DNA of 16,877 nucleotides. Source: CALEAR01 sp035301485. GTDB lineage: Bacteria; Pseudomonadota; Gammaproteobacteria; Pseudomonadales; Alcanivoracaceae. A program made the position numbers and the translations under genes. This document shows, in pieces, positions 1 to 6,276 of the stretch; the first letter of the stretch is position 1; the number at the start of each line of letters is the position of its first letter. A model generated the notes under the pieces. It was given only the letters and a program-made list of their open reading frames with translations, was not told the origin of the DNA and did no database searches. The stretch covers positions 1 through 16,877 of the forward strand of contig DATGUF010000026.1 of assembly GCA_035301485.1 (NCBI GenBank), written 5' to 3'.

Positions 1-482
1 TGCTCTACAGCGCATGGTTACATGAAGGCCCCTCCGCGGTGCGCTACCCGCGTGGCAAAGGTCCAGGCGCCAACATCGAAAAAACCTTCACTGCCTTACC
101 CATTGGTAAGGGCCGTATTATGCGCGAAGGCAAAAAAGTGGCGATTGTTTCATTTGGCGTTATGTTGGCCGAAGCATTAAAGGCGGCGGAAACGCTTGAT
201 GCCACCGTAGCCGATATGCGTTGGGTGAAACCCCTCGACCACGAACTGCTGCGCACATTGGCACAAGAGCACGATGTGTTAGTTACCATCGAAGACCATC
301 AAATTATGACGGGTGCCGGCTCTGCGGTGAATGAGTTTTTACACGCAGAGGGTTTAATGCCACAGGTGATTAACTTAGGCTTACCTGATGCATTTACTGA
401 CCACGGTAAACGCGAAGCATTACTAGCGCAGCTAGGCCTAGATGCTGAAGGCATTGTCAGCGCTGTGAAAAAACGTAGCTAG
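1..482 (+). CDS. dxs: 1-deoxy-D-xylulose-5-phosphate synthase, C-terminal part
   Basis: The gene is cut by the left window edge. The open frame runs from base 3 to a TAG at 480-482 and gives the last 159 residues of a protein that is usually about 620-640 aa. Dxs condenses pyruvate with glyceraldehyde 3-phosphate, using thiamine diphosphate, to make DXP. DXP feeds the MEP isoprenoid pathway and the thiamine and pyridoxal pathways. The visible part is the transketolase C-terminal domain. It opens with the conserved GPxAVRYPRG segment, continues with a KVAIVSFG strand and a VADMRWVKPLD motif, then VTIEDHQIMTGAGSAVNEFL, all typical of Dxs. A hairpin follows the stop. The ATG at 39 is internal, because the conserved sequence extends upstream of it to the edge. 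Confidence 0.95.
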   Translation, partial: LYSAWLHEGPSAVRYPRGKGPGANIEKTFTALPIGKGRIMREGKKVAIVSFGVMLAEALKAAETLDATVADMRWVKPLDHELLRTLAQEHDVLVTIEDHQIMTGAGSAVNEFLHAEGLMPQVINLGLPDAFTDHGKREALLAQLGLDAEGIVSAVKKRS

Positions 483-490
483 CAGCAAAG

Positions 491-512
491 ATGCGGCCTG
501 CTCGGGCCGCAT
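491..512 (+). terminator. Hairpin after dxs, possible weak terminator
   Basis: A perfect 8-bp GC-rich stem (ATGCGGCC paired with GGCCGCAT) around a 6-nt loop starts 8 nt after the dxs stop. No run of T follows it, so it may be a transcript end, an mRNA-stabilising hairpin or a Rho-dependent pause rather than a classic intrinsic terminator. Confidence 0.45.
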
Positions 513-571
513 GGTAGCCGCTTAACGGAAGGCATTTGGACAAAGAGAACTACGCTCACACCAATACAACT

Positions 572-904
572 ATGAACAGCGCGCTCCGTTTTTTTCGATA
601 CATAACCTTAGCTGCATTACTGCTCGCCTTTCAATGGCACAGTGGCTTGCATAGCCCTAGCCATCATTTACCTATAGGCAAACGCGCAGAGTTAGCAGCT
701 CAAAGTGGCAGCACCTCACCTGCAAACAGCTTAGGATGGCTTGATGTTTGTGAACTGTGCTCAGTGCAACTGGCCACTAGCAACCACTACGAGGTTGCCA
801 GCCCCTCTTTTCAACATTATCACTCCTCTCCCCAACACGCCCCGCTCTGGCTTGCCTTTGCGCCACAGGGCCCAGCTCAACCTCGCGCTCCACCACTGGC
901 ATAA
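572..904 (+). CDS. Small exported His/CxxC protein, putative metal-binding accessory of the zinc receptor
   Basis: This is a 110-residue protein with a basic N-terminus and a hydrophobic stretch at about residues 9-20, which suggests a signal peptide or membrane anchor. Histidines 23, 27, 31 and 32 follow, then a CxxC pair at Cys60/Cys63, then a His- and Pro-rich tail. The His cluster plus CxxC resembles the small metal-binding proteins (DUF2946-like or 'zinc chaperone' annotations) that often precede TonB metal receptors. That assignment is from memory of the family and is not a firm match. It lies 78 nt upstream of znuD on the same strand and is probably cotranscribed with it. The start is uncertain. 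ATG 572 puts the hydrophobic segment at the N-terminus but has no clear Shine-Dalgarno site. An in-frame TTG at 536 has GGAAGG only 3 nt upstream. No Zur-like operator was seen in front of it. Confidence 0.6.
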   Translation: MNSALRFFRYITLAALLLAFQWHSGLHSPSHHLPIGKRAELAAQSGSTSPANSLGWLDVCELCSVQLATSNHYEVASPSFQHYHSSPQHAPLWLAFAPQGPAQPRAPPLA

Positions 905-982
905 AACGCTCACCCCTACAAATCAAAAGCCAGCGGTGTTTTACCGTGGCACCCTTTTGCGCGTTTTATCAGAGAGATCACT

Positions 983-2986
983 ATGCATAAAAAAAACTGG
1001 CCTATATGGCTCGGCCTATGTATTGCTAGCACTTCTGCCACCGCTTCTATTAATTTACCCACAATTGCGGTGGAATCTAGCTGGCAAGACACCTTAACCA
1101 CCCCTGAACATCACCTAAAAGACGAACAGCTCTTCACACAAACCCACAACACCCTAGGTGGTACCTTGGCCAAAACCCCCGGCGTGCACAACGACAGTTA
1201 CGGCCTTGGCGCGGGGCGCCCTATTATTCGTGGGCAGGGCTCACCTCGGGTAGCTGTGTTGCGCAATGGCACTCGCATTATGGATGCATCAAGCTTGTCG
1301 CCAGACCATGCCAACGCGGTAGAACCTTTGCTCGCACAAGGGCTAGAAGTAATACGCGGCCCTGCCACCTTGCTATATAGCAGTGGCGCGAGCGGTGGCG
1401 TGGTGAATGTGCGCAGCCCACACATTGCTACGCAAAGGCCGAGCAATGGCTATGCAGGCAGCGCTGCAATATTAGGCAGCAGCGTGAATAATGCGCACGA
1501 AGGTGCCTTTCAACTCACAGGTGAAATCAATAAATACTGGCTCTTCCACGGGGCAGCCTCTGTGGGCCGTAGCAACGATTACAAAGCACCTCAGCAGCCC
1601 CAACACCGCGTTCCCGATACGTTCACCGAGAAAAACCTAGGCACAGTGGGCATTTCATGGGTAGGCGAACGAGGCTATTTAGGCATGGCCGTCACCGAAC
1701 ACAACAGCACTTACGGCCTCCCCGCACATAGCCATGAATACGAACATTGCCACCCCCATGATGGCCGGCTGCACTGCCATGAAGGCCACCATCATGATGA
1801 GCATGATGACCACAGCGCGAGCTTGAAACTCAATAGCCGTCGGGTAAATGTAGAAGGCGAGTATCGCCCGTTTGCTAGCGCTTGGCGTGCTATCCGCTTA
1901 GCGGTTAGCTATACCAATTACCAACATGACGAAAGAGAAGATGCCGCAGTGGCCACCCAGTTTAGCCATCAAGGTGGCCAATTTCGCGTGGAAGCCGAAC
2001 ATGCACCTTGGCGCAGTTGGCAAGGCATTATAGGTATTGAATACAACCAAGAAACCGCTAGCTCAGCTGGCCTCGAGCGCTTTATGCCTAAGGTTAACAC
2101 GGACAGTATAGCGCTGTTCGCTCTTGAAACGGTGCCACTTCATGAGGCCGTAAGCTGGCAAACTAGCGCTCGTTACGAACACCAATGGCTCTCTGCCAAG
2201 CACGAACAACAGCGCCAGCAAGGTGCTGTGGGTATGGCAACAGGCCTTAACTGGCACTTAAGCGAAGCGCTGCAAAGCGGTTTAAACCTTAGCTACGGCC
2301 AACGCCTACCCAATGCGCAAGAGCTATACGCCAATGGCCCACACTTAGCCACTAACACCTACGAATGTGGCTTACTCAGCGATGGCTGTGCACAACAAAC
2401 GGGGGCAAATAAAGAAATCACTTATGGCGCCGAAGTGTATTTAGCGAAAGAACGGGGACAATGGCAGTTCAACCTTTCCACTTACTACCAACGCATACAT
2501 GATTATGTGCACAGCCACGTTATTGATACGCACGAAGGCTTTCGCTTAGTGCAATACCAACAAGCAGATGCTGAGTTTGTGGGGTTAGAAGCAGATAGTA
2601 CCTGGATGGTGCACCCGCAATGGGCGGTGAGCGTGTTTACCGACCACGTGCTGGCCAAGTATATAGAGGCTGGGCGCTTACCACGTATTCCTGCGCAACG
2701 TTATGGCTTGCGCGTGCTAAGCTTTCACACATGGGTAGACACAGAATGGGAGCTCACCCGCGTACATAAACAGCGGCGTATTGGCCAGGGTGAAAGCGCC
2801 ACTCCCGGCCACACTGAATTAGCCGTTACCCTTAACCACTACTTACAGGGTGATGAGCGCTACCATGTGTTTGTGCGCGGCAGTAACTTGCTCAACCAAC
2901 GCCAATGGCAGCACGCTTCATTTCTAGCACATCGTGTGCCCGAACCCGGCCGTAACATTACGGCCGGCATTAAAGTGCAGTTTTAA
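983..2986 (+). CDS. znuD: TonB-dependent outer-membrane receptor, ZnuD-like (zinc uptake)
   Basis: This is a 667-aa outer-membrane beta-barrel receptor. A signal peptide covers residues 1 to about 21 (cleavage after the ATA region), followed by a TonB-box-like LPTIAVES. The plug domain spans about 40-145 and holds the conserved RPIIRGQ and LEVIRGPATLLYSSGASGGVVNV segments. The C-terminal barrel ends in phenylalanine, as outer-membrane proteins usually do. Residues 249-277 form a loop with 12 His and 2 Cys, preceded by YGLPAHSHEY. That is the arrangement seen in Neisseria ZnuD, whose His-rich loop binds zinc, so import of zinc (possibly another divalent metal or a metal-heme ligand) is the best guess. 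A GAGAG stretch 6-10 nt before the ATG can serve as the ribosome binding site. The preceding small His/CxxC gene supports a metal role. Confidence 0.85.
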   Translation: MHKKNWPIWLGLCIASTSATASINLPTIAVESSWQDTLTTPEHHLKDEQLFTQTHNTLGGTLAKTPGVHNDSYGLGAGRPIIRGQGSPRVAVLRNGTRIMDASSLSPDHANAVEPLLAQGLEVIRGPATLLYSSGASGGVVNVRSPHIATQRPSNGYAGSAAILGSSVNNAHEGAFQLTGEINKYWLFHGAASVGRSNDYKAPQQPQHRVPDTFTEKNLGTVGISWVGERGYLGMAVTEHNSTYGLPAHSHEYEHCHPHDGRLHCHEGHHHDEHDDHSASLKLNSRRVNVEGEYRPFASAWRAIRLAVSYTNYQHDEREDAAVATQFSHQGGQFRVEAEHAPWRSWQGIIGIEYNQETASSAGLERFMPKVNTDSIALFALETVPLHEAVSWQTSARYEHQWLSAKHEQQRQQGAVGMATGLNWHLSEALQSGLNLSYGQRLPNAQELYANGPHLATNTYECGLLSDGCAQQTGANKEITYGAEVYLAKERGQWQFNLSTYYQRIHDYVHSHVIDTHEGFRLVQYQQADAEFVGLEADSTWMVHPQWAVSVFTDHVLAKYIEAGRLPRIPAQRYGLRVLSFHTWVDTEWELTRVHKQRRIGQGESATPGHTELAVTLNHYLQGDERYHVFVRGSNLLNQRQWQHASFLAHRVPEPGRNITAGIKVQF

Positions 2987-2996
2987 CCAGTAAGCA

Positions 2997-3021
2997 CGCT
3001 AGGCGGTTCGCCCGCCTAGCG
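2997..3021. terminator. Hairpin between convergent znuD and folE
   Basis: A perfect 10-bp stem (CGCTAGGCGG with its complement) encloses a 5-nt loop. It lies 11 nt after the znuD stop and 24 nt after the folE stop on the opposite strand. No long T tract follows on either side, but position and stem strength fit a shared transcription end for the convergent genes. Confidence 0.6.
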
Positions 3022-3044
3022 CTCACTCGCCGTTGTATTTAGGA

Positions 3045-3755
3045 TTATTTCAGCAGGCTTAAAAACTCGCGGCGCAAGGTGGAATCTTTCAAGAAGGCCC
3101 CGCGCATAACAGAGTTTTTCATTAACGCACCGTCGTCTTGAACACCACGCCAATGCATGCAGAAGTGGCTCGCTTCCATCACGATAGCTAAACCATCCGG
3201 ATGCATGCGTCGCTCTAGTTCATCAGCAAGCATCACCACAGCCTCTTCTTGAATTTGCGGGCGTGTCATGATCCATTCGGTTAAACGCGCATATTTCGAC
3301 AAGCCAATTAAATCTGAGTTTTTGTTAGGCAACACACCCACCCACACCCGGCCCATAATGGGGCACAAATGGTGCGAACAAGCGCTACGTACTTTAACCG
3401 GCCCTACAATCATCAGCTCATTCAGGCGCGAAATATTGGGGAATTCAGTGATATTAGGCGCCGCTTCGAAGCGTCCGCGAAACACTTCGCGCACATACAT
3501 CTTTGCTACACGCCTTGCGGTTTCTGCCGTGTTGTGATCACTTTCAGTATCAATCACTAATGCCTGCAGCACTTCCTGCATTTTCGCTTCTACTTCGGCG
3601 CATAGCTCGTCAAGCTCACCTTCGTGAATATAATCAGCAATATTATCGTTAGCATGAAAACGCTGCCCCGCTTCCACTAACCGTTGGCGAATGCGCTCAG
3701 AAGCGTTTTCCGGCAACGATGACGTTTCTTTATTCGGAGCATCTTTAGACGTCAC
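3045..3755 (-). CDS. folE: GTP cyclohydrolase I
   Basis: FolE converts GTP to 7,8-dihydroneopterin triphosphate, the first step of tetrahydrofolate synthesis and of queuosine-type pathways. From the chosen GTG start the protein is 236 aa. The zinc site is complete: CSHHLC at 126-131 and the SHFC cysteine at 199, followed by RGVQD at 203-207. The GLSKYARL segment is also typical. The form CSHHLCP with HFCMHWRGVQD and the MRGAFL/REFLSLL ending differs from E. coli FolE and points to a distinct FolE subgroup, though all zinc ligands are kept. A longer frame opens at another GTG (3791), but only the GTG at 3755 has a Shine-Dalgarno site (AAGGA, 8 nt upstream), and the extra residues are not conserved-looking. 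It converges on znuD and is separated from pgpA by a strong terminator. Confidence 0.93.
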   Translation of the reverse strand: MTSKDAPNKETSSLPENASERIRQRLVEAGQRFHANDNIADYIHEGELDELCAEVEAKMQEVLQALVIDTESDHNTAETARRVAKMYVREVFRGRFEAAPNITEFPNISRLNELMIVGPVKVRSACSHHLCPIMGRVWVGVLPNKNSDLIGLSKYARLTEWIMTRPQIQEEAVVMLADELERRMHPDGLAIVMEASHFCMHWRGVQDDGALMKNSVMRGAFLKDSTLRREFLSLLK

Positions 3756-3763
3756 AAATATAT

Positions 3764-3768
3764 TCCTT
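3764..3768 (-). promoter_or_regulatory. Ribosome binding site deciding the folE start
   Basis: AAGGA on the minus strand lies 8 nt before the GTG at 3755. The alternative GTG at 3791 has no comparable site and lies next to the T tract of the upstream terminator. Confidence 0.7.
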
Positions 3769-3793
3769 GCGTAAACAATGAACCAGCGCACAT

Positions 3794-3840
3794 AAAATAA
3801 AAGAACGGCGCCCCACGCGCTGAAGGCAGGGCACCGCTCT
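3794..3840 (-). terminator. Rho-independent terminator after pgpA
   Basis: Read on the minus strand, a 12-bp stem with one or two G-T pairs (AGAGCGGTGCCC with GGGCGCCGTTCT, plus-strand 3802-3813 and 3829-3840) is followed at once by TTTATTTT. It starts 5 nt after the pgpA stop codon. This is a textbook end for the long rib-nusB-thiL-pgpA transcript and isolates folE. Confidence 0.88.
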
Positions 3841-3845
3841 GGCGA

Positions 3846-4319
3846 TTAACTAAAATACAACAGTAGCTGCAGCACCAGTGCAGCACACACACCAGCAAGA
3901 ATATCGTCGGCCATGATGCCGGTGCCACCGTCCAACTGCTTATCTAACCAGCTGATGGGCCACGGCTTTAAAATGTCGAAAAAGCGAAACAAGGCAAAAC
4001 CCACTAACGCCCACAACACACTGATGGGCGCAAACAGCATGGTTACTAAATAACCGGCCACTTCGTCCCACACAATGCTGCCATGGTCATGGATGCCCAT
4101 ATCGCGAGCGGCTTGGCCGCAAATATAAGGCCCAATGGCAACAGCTAACAAAGTGCCCACCACATATACCAAACTTCCACCTTGGGCTAACAACCACCAC
4201 ACAGGTAACGCCGCCAAGGTGCCAAAAGTGCCTGGTGCTTTAGGGGCCAAGCCTGAACCAAACCCTAAGGCCAAAAAATGCACAGGGTTCGTTAACGATA
4301 ATTTATCCGTGGGTTTCAC
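3846..4319 (-). CDS. pgpA: Phosphatidylglycerophosphatase A
   Basis: PgpA removes the phosphate of phosphatidylglycerophosphate to give phosphatidylglycerol at the inner membrane. The protein has 157 aa from the GTG start at 4319. It shows the family opening NPVHFLALGFGSGLAPKAPGTFG, which aligns with the N-terminus of E. coli PgpA, the WDE acidic motif at 84-86, FDILKPWPI at about 114-122, and GGTGIMADDILAG at 131-143. Three or four hydrophobic helices are visible, the last at the C-terminus. The open frame extends upstream into thiL to 4379. The GTG at 4319 is preferred because AAGGAG lies 7 nt before it and because family proteins begin shortly before NPVHF. The gene begins 11 nt after the thiL stop and is the last of its operon. 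Confidence 0.93.
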   Translation of the reverse strand: MKPTDKLSLTNPVHFLALGFGSGLAPKAPGTFGTLAALPVWWLLAQGGSLVYVVGTLLAVAIGPYICGQAARDMGIHDHGSIVWDEVAGYLVTMLFAPISVLWALVGFALFRFFDILKPWPISWLDKQLDGGTGIMADDILAGVCAALVLQLLLYFS

Positions 4320-4326
4320 AACTTTG

Positions 4327-4332
4327 CTCCTT
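4327..4332 (-). promoter_or_regulatory. Ribosome binding site deciding the pgpA start
   Basis: AAGGAG on the minus strand overlaps the TAA stop of thiL and lies 7 nt before the GTG at 4319. This suggests translational coupling of pgpA to thiL and rules against the longer frame inside thiL. Confidence 0.75.
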
Positions 4333-5257
4333 ATGAACGAAAATGGTCCCAACCATGCACGGTAACATTTTCCATCCACTCGCCTTTATGGTTTTGTACT
4401 TTAATGCCTGGCTGCGACGTAATGCGCCCTATTTGTACACAACCTTTGGGCACACTCACATGGTTCAATATGGTGAACAGCAATTGGTAATCATCGCCGC
4501 CGTACAACTGTGCTTGCTCGCGCTGCGCTGCATCACGCCAATCAAGAAAACCTAGATCAACCGGCAGTGCTTCCACCGACAGCTCGGCGCCCACATTACC
4601 GCTGGCTGTTAACACATGCTGCAAATCGGCGAGTAATCCATCAGAGATATCAATAGCCGCCGTGGCCACGCCCTGTAAGCGTAAGCCCGTTTGCAATTGC
4701 GGGTAAGGTTTGGCGAAGGCCTCCACTAAGGCCCCCTGCTGCTGGCCTGCTTGCCACTCAGCTAACCCTGCTGCAGCCAAGCCCACAGGCCCTGTGATGC
4801 AAAGCTTATCGCCCGGGCGCGCGCCTTGGCGCCGCACTGCTCGGCTTGGCGGGGCTTCACCCGTTACCTGCACGGTAATGGAAAGCGGCCCTTTAATGGT
4901 GTCGCCGCCCACCAAACTCACACCGGCTTCTTCAGCTAGGGCAAAAAAACCTTTGCAAAAACCAGCCACCCACGCTTCATCTATCTCTGGCAACGTTAAA
5001 CTAAGCAGCGCCCATCGTGGCCGCGCACCCATGGCCGCTAAATCAGATAAATTAACGGCTAAACTGCGCCAGCCCACATATTCGGCCGGAAAACCAACGG
5101 GGAAATGACGCCCTTCGAGCAGGGTATCCATGCTCATTACCATAGCCATACCGGGGCTTGGCCTCACCACTGCGCCATCATCACCTGGGCCGAGCAATAC
5201 TGTTGAGCCTTGCGGTGCATGCCGAAAAAACTGCTCAATTAAATTAAACTCACCCAT
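4331..5257 (-). CDS. thiL: Thiamine-monophosphate kinase
   Basis: ThiL phosphorylates thiamine monophosphate with ATP to make thiamine diphosphate, the active cofactor used among others by Dxs, whose gene lies at the left end. The protein has 308 aa; the family usually has 310-340. The PurM/ThiL-type motifs appear in order: GDDGA at 25-29, MDTLLEGRHF at 43-52, NLSDLAAMGA at 69-78, GGDT at 117-120, DISDGL at 203-208 and GGDDYQLLF at 253-261. These include the metal- and nucleotide-binding aspartates. The ATG has GAGAGG a few bases upstream. It follows nusB by 15 nt, the usual gammaproteobacterial order. Confidence 0.95.
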   Translation of the reverse strand: MGEFNLIEQFFRHAPQGSTVLLGPGDDGAVVRPSPGMAMVMSMDTLLEGRHFPVGFPAEYVGWRSLAVNLSDLAAMGARPRWALLSLTLPEIDEAWVAGFCKGFFALAEEAGVSLVGGDTIKGPLSITVQVTGEAPPSRAVRRQGARPGDKLCITGPVGLAAAGLAEWQAGQQQGALVEAFAKPYPQLQTGLRLQGVATAAIDISDGLLADLQHVLTASGNVGAELSVEALPVDLGFLDWRDAAQREQAQLYGGDDYQLLFTILNHVSVPKGCVQIGRITSQPGIKVQNHKGEWMENVTVHGWDHFRS

Positions 5258-5272
5258 GGTTTCCTCTCAATA

Positions 5273-5716
5273 TTAACGTGCAGCAAACTCCACTTGGCGG
5301 CACTTGCGCGCCACTTTATCTAACACACCATTAATATATTTAAACGATTCATCCGCACCGAAGGATTTAACCAACTCAATGCACTCATTGATCACCACAC
5401 GGTACGGCACATCTATACGCGCCACGAGTTCATACACACCCATACGTAATACCACGCGCTCCACTTGCGATAAGCTTTGCACGGAACGGTCTAATTCTGG
5501 TGTTAGCAACGCATCTAATTCTTCCACACGCGCCGGCACCTTGTGTAAGAGCTCGTTAAAATGCACTAAATCTACTTTGCGCATATCATATTCGGCCAGA
5601 AACTGCTGTTCTATCGTGCCCGGTAAATCGCCGGTCATCTGCCATTGATACAACGCCTGTAAGGCAAAACGGCGCGCTTGTCGGCGCGCCGCTGGTGAAG
5701 GTTTTGTTGTGGACAT
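5273..5716 (-). CDS. nusB: Transcription antitermination factor NusB
   Basis: NusB binds boxA RNA together with NusE (ribosomal protein S10) and takes part in antitermination of rRNA operons. The protein has 147 aa, close to the normal 140-165 aa. It has the basic N-terminal ARRQARRFALQALYQWQMTG helix, the LSQVERVVLRMGVYEL segment and the NECIELVKSFGADESFKYINGVLDKV C-terminal signature. Its ATG directly abuts the TAA of ribH (no bases between), so the two genes are probably translationally coupled. The ribH-nusB pairing is widely conserved. Confidence 0.95.
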   Translation of the reverse strand: MSTTKPSPAARRQARRFALQALYQWQMTGDLPGTIEQQFLAEYDMRKVDLVHFNELLHKVPARVEELDALLTPELDRSVQSLSQVERVVLRMGVYELVARIDVPYRVVINECIELVKSFGADESFKYINGVLDKVARKCRQVEFAAR

Positions 5717-6187
5717 TTAAATCTGCTTCAGCAAGCTAACCATTTCCATCGCGGACAATGCTGCTTCCGCCCCTTTGTTACCCGCTTTAGTACCAGAGCG
5801 CTCGATAGCTTGCTCAATGGTATCAACCGTTAACACACCAAAAGCCACCGGCACGCCCGTTGCGTTTTGAATGGCGGCAATACCTTTGGCCGCTTCGCCC
5901 GCCACGTATTCGAAGTGCGCAGTACCACCACGAATTACCGCGCCGAGTGTAATAATAGCGTCGTGTTCGTTTTTATCGGCTAAGCGCTTCGCTGCCACAG
6001 GCAATTCCCATGCGCCGGGCACACGAATAATTTGGATATTGCTGCGGTTCACACCATGGCGCACTAAGGCATCCACAGCCCCTTCTAGCAAGGCTTCTAC
6101 TACAAAGCTGTTAAAACGCGCTACCACGAGTGCATAACGGCCATCTACATCATCAAAACGACCTTCTAAAACTGTAATATCTTTCAT
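5717..6187 (-). CDS. ribH: 6,7-dimethyl-8-ribityllumazine synthase
   Basis: RibH joins 5-amino-6-ribitylaminouracil with 3,4-dihydroxy-2-butanone 4-phosphate (product of the RibB domain two genes back) to make the lumazine precursor of riboflavin. The protein has 156 aa, normal for the family. Visible motifs are VVARFNSFVVEALLEGA, VPGAWELPVAAKRLA, GAVIRGGTAHFEYVA with the catalytic-position histidine at about 91, and FGVLTVDTIEQAIERSG. It is separated from ribBX by 89 nt that hold an imperfect hairpin, the largest gap inside the rib cluster. The start ATG has AGG about 7-9 nt upstream. Confidence 0.96.
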   Translation of the reverse strand: MKDITVLEGRFDDVDGRYALVVARFNSFVVEALLEGAVDALVRHGVNRSNIQIIRVPGAWELPVAAKRLADKNEHDAIITLGAVIRGGTAHFEYVAGEAAKGIAAIQNATGVPVAFGVLTVDTIEQAIERSGTKAGNKGAEAALSAMEMVSLLKQI

Positions 6188-6234
6188 CTCATACCTACTT
6201 AATTAACAAGCTTTTATGCTTTTGAAATGTGCTG

Positions 6235-6265
6235 ACTTGGTAGCACTTAAGCGCTATGGCCAAGT
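6235..6265 (-). other. Imperfect hairpin between ribBX and ribH
   Basis: ACTTGG pairs with CCAAGT and TAGC pairs with GCTA, giving a 10-bp stem interrupted by a 3-nt bulge, with an 8-nt loop containing CTTAAG. It begins 11 nt after the ribBX stop and ends 47 nt before the ribH start. No T run follows, so it is more likely a processing, stability or attenuation element than a terminator. Confidence 0.4.
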
Positions 6266-6276
6266 ATCCATTTAAA

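Noticed and set aside
483..982. Zur operator in front of the small gene or znuD
   Set aside because: I looked for an AT-rich palindrome of the GTTATANTATAAC kind in 483-571 and 905-982 and saw none; only short GC repeats such as CGGT/ACCG occur.
741..1097. A 118-codon + strand frame overlapping the small His/CxxC gene and the start of znuD
   Set aside because: It overlaps both genes in another frame and runs through the znuD signal peptide region, with no conserved features.
6188..6276. FMN riboswitch (RFN element) in the rib cluster
   Set aside because: The only sizeable gap in the rib genes lacks the conserved RFN blocks; the gap before ribBX is 4 nt and the ones before ribE and ribD are short.
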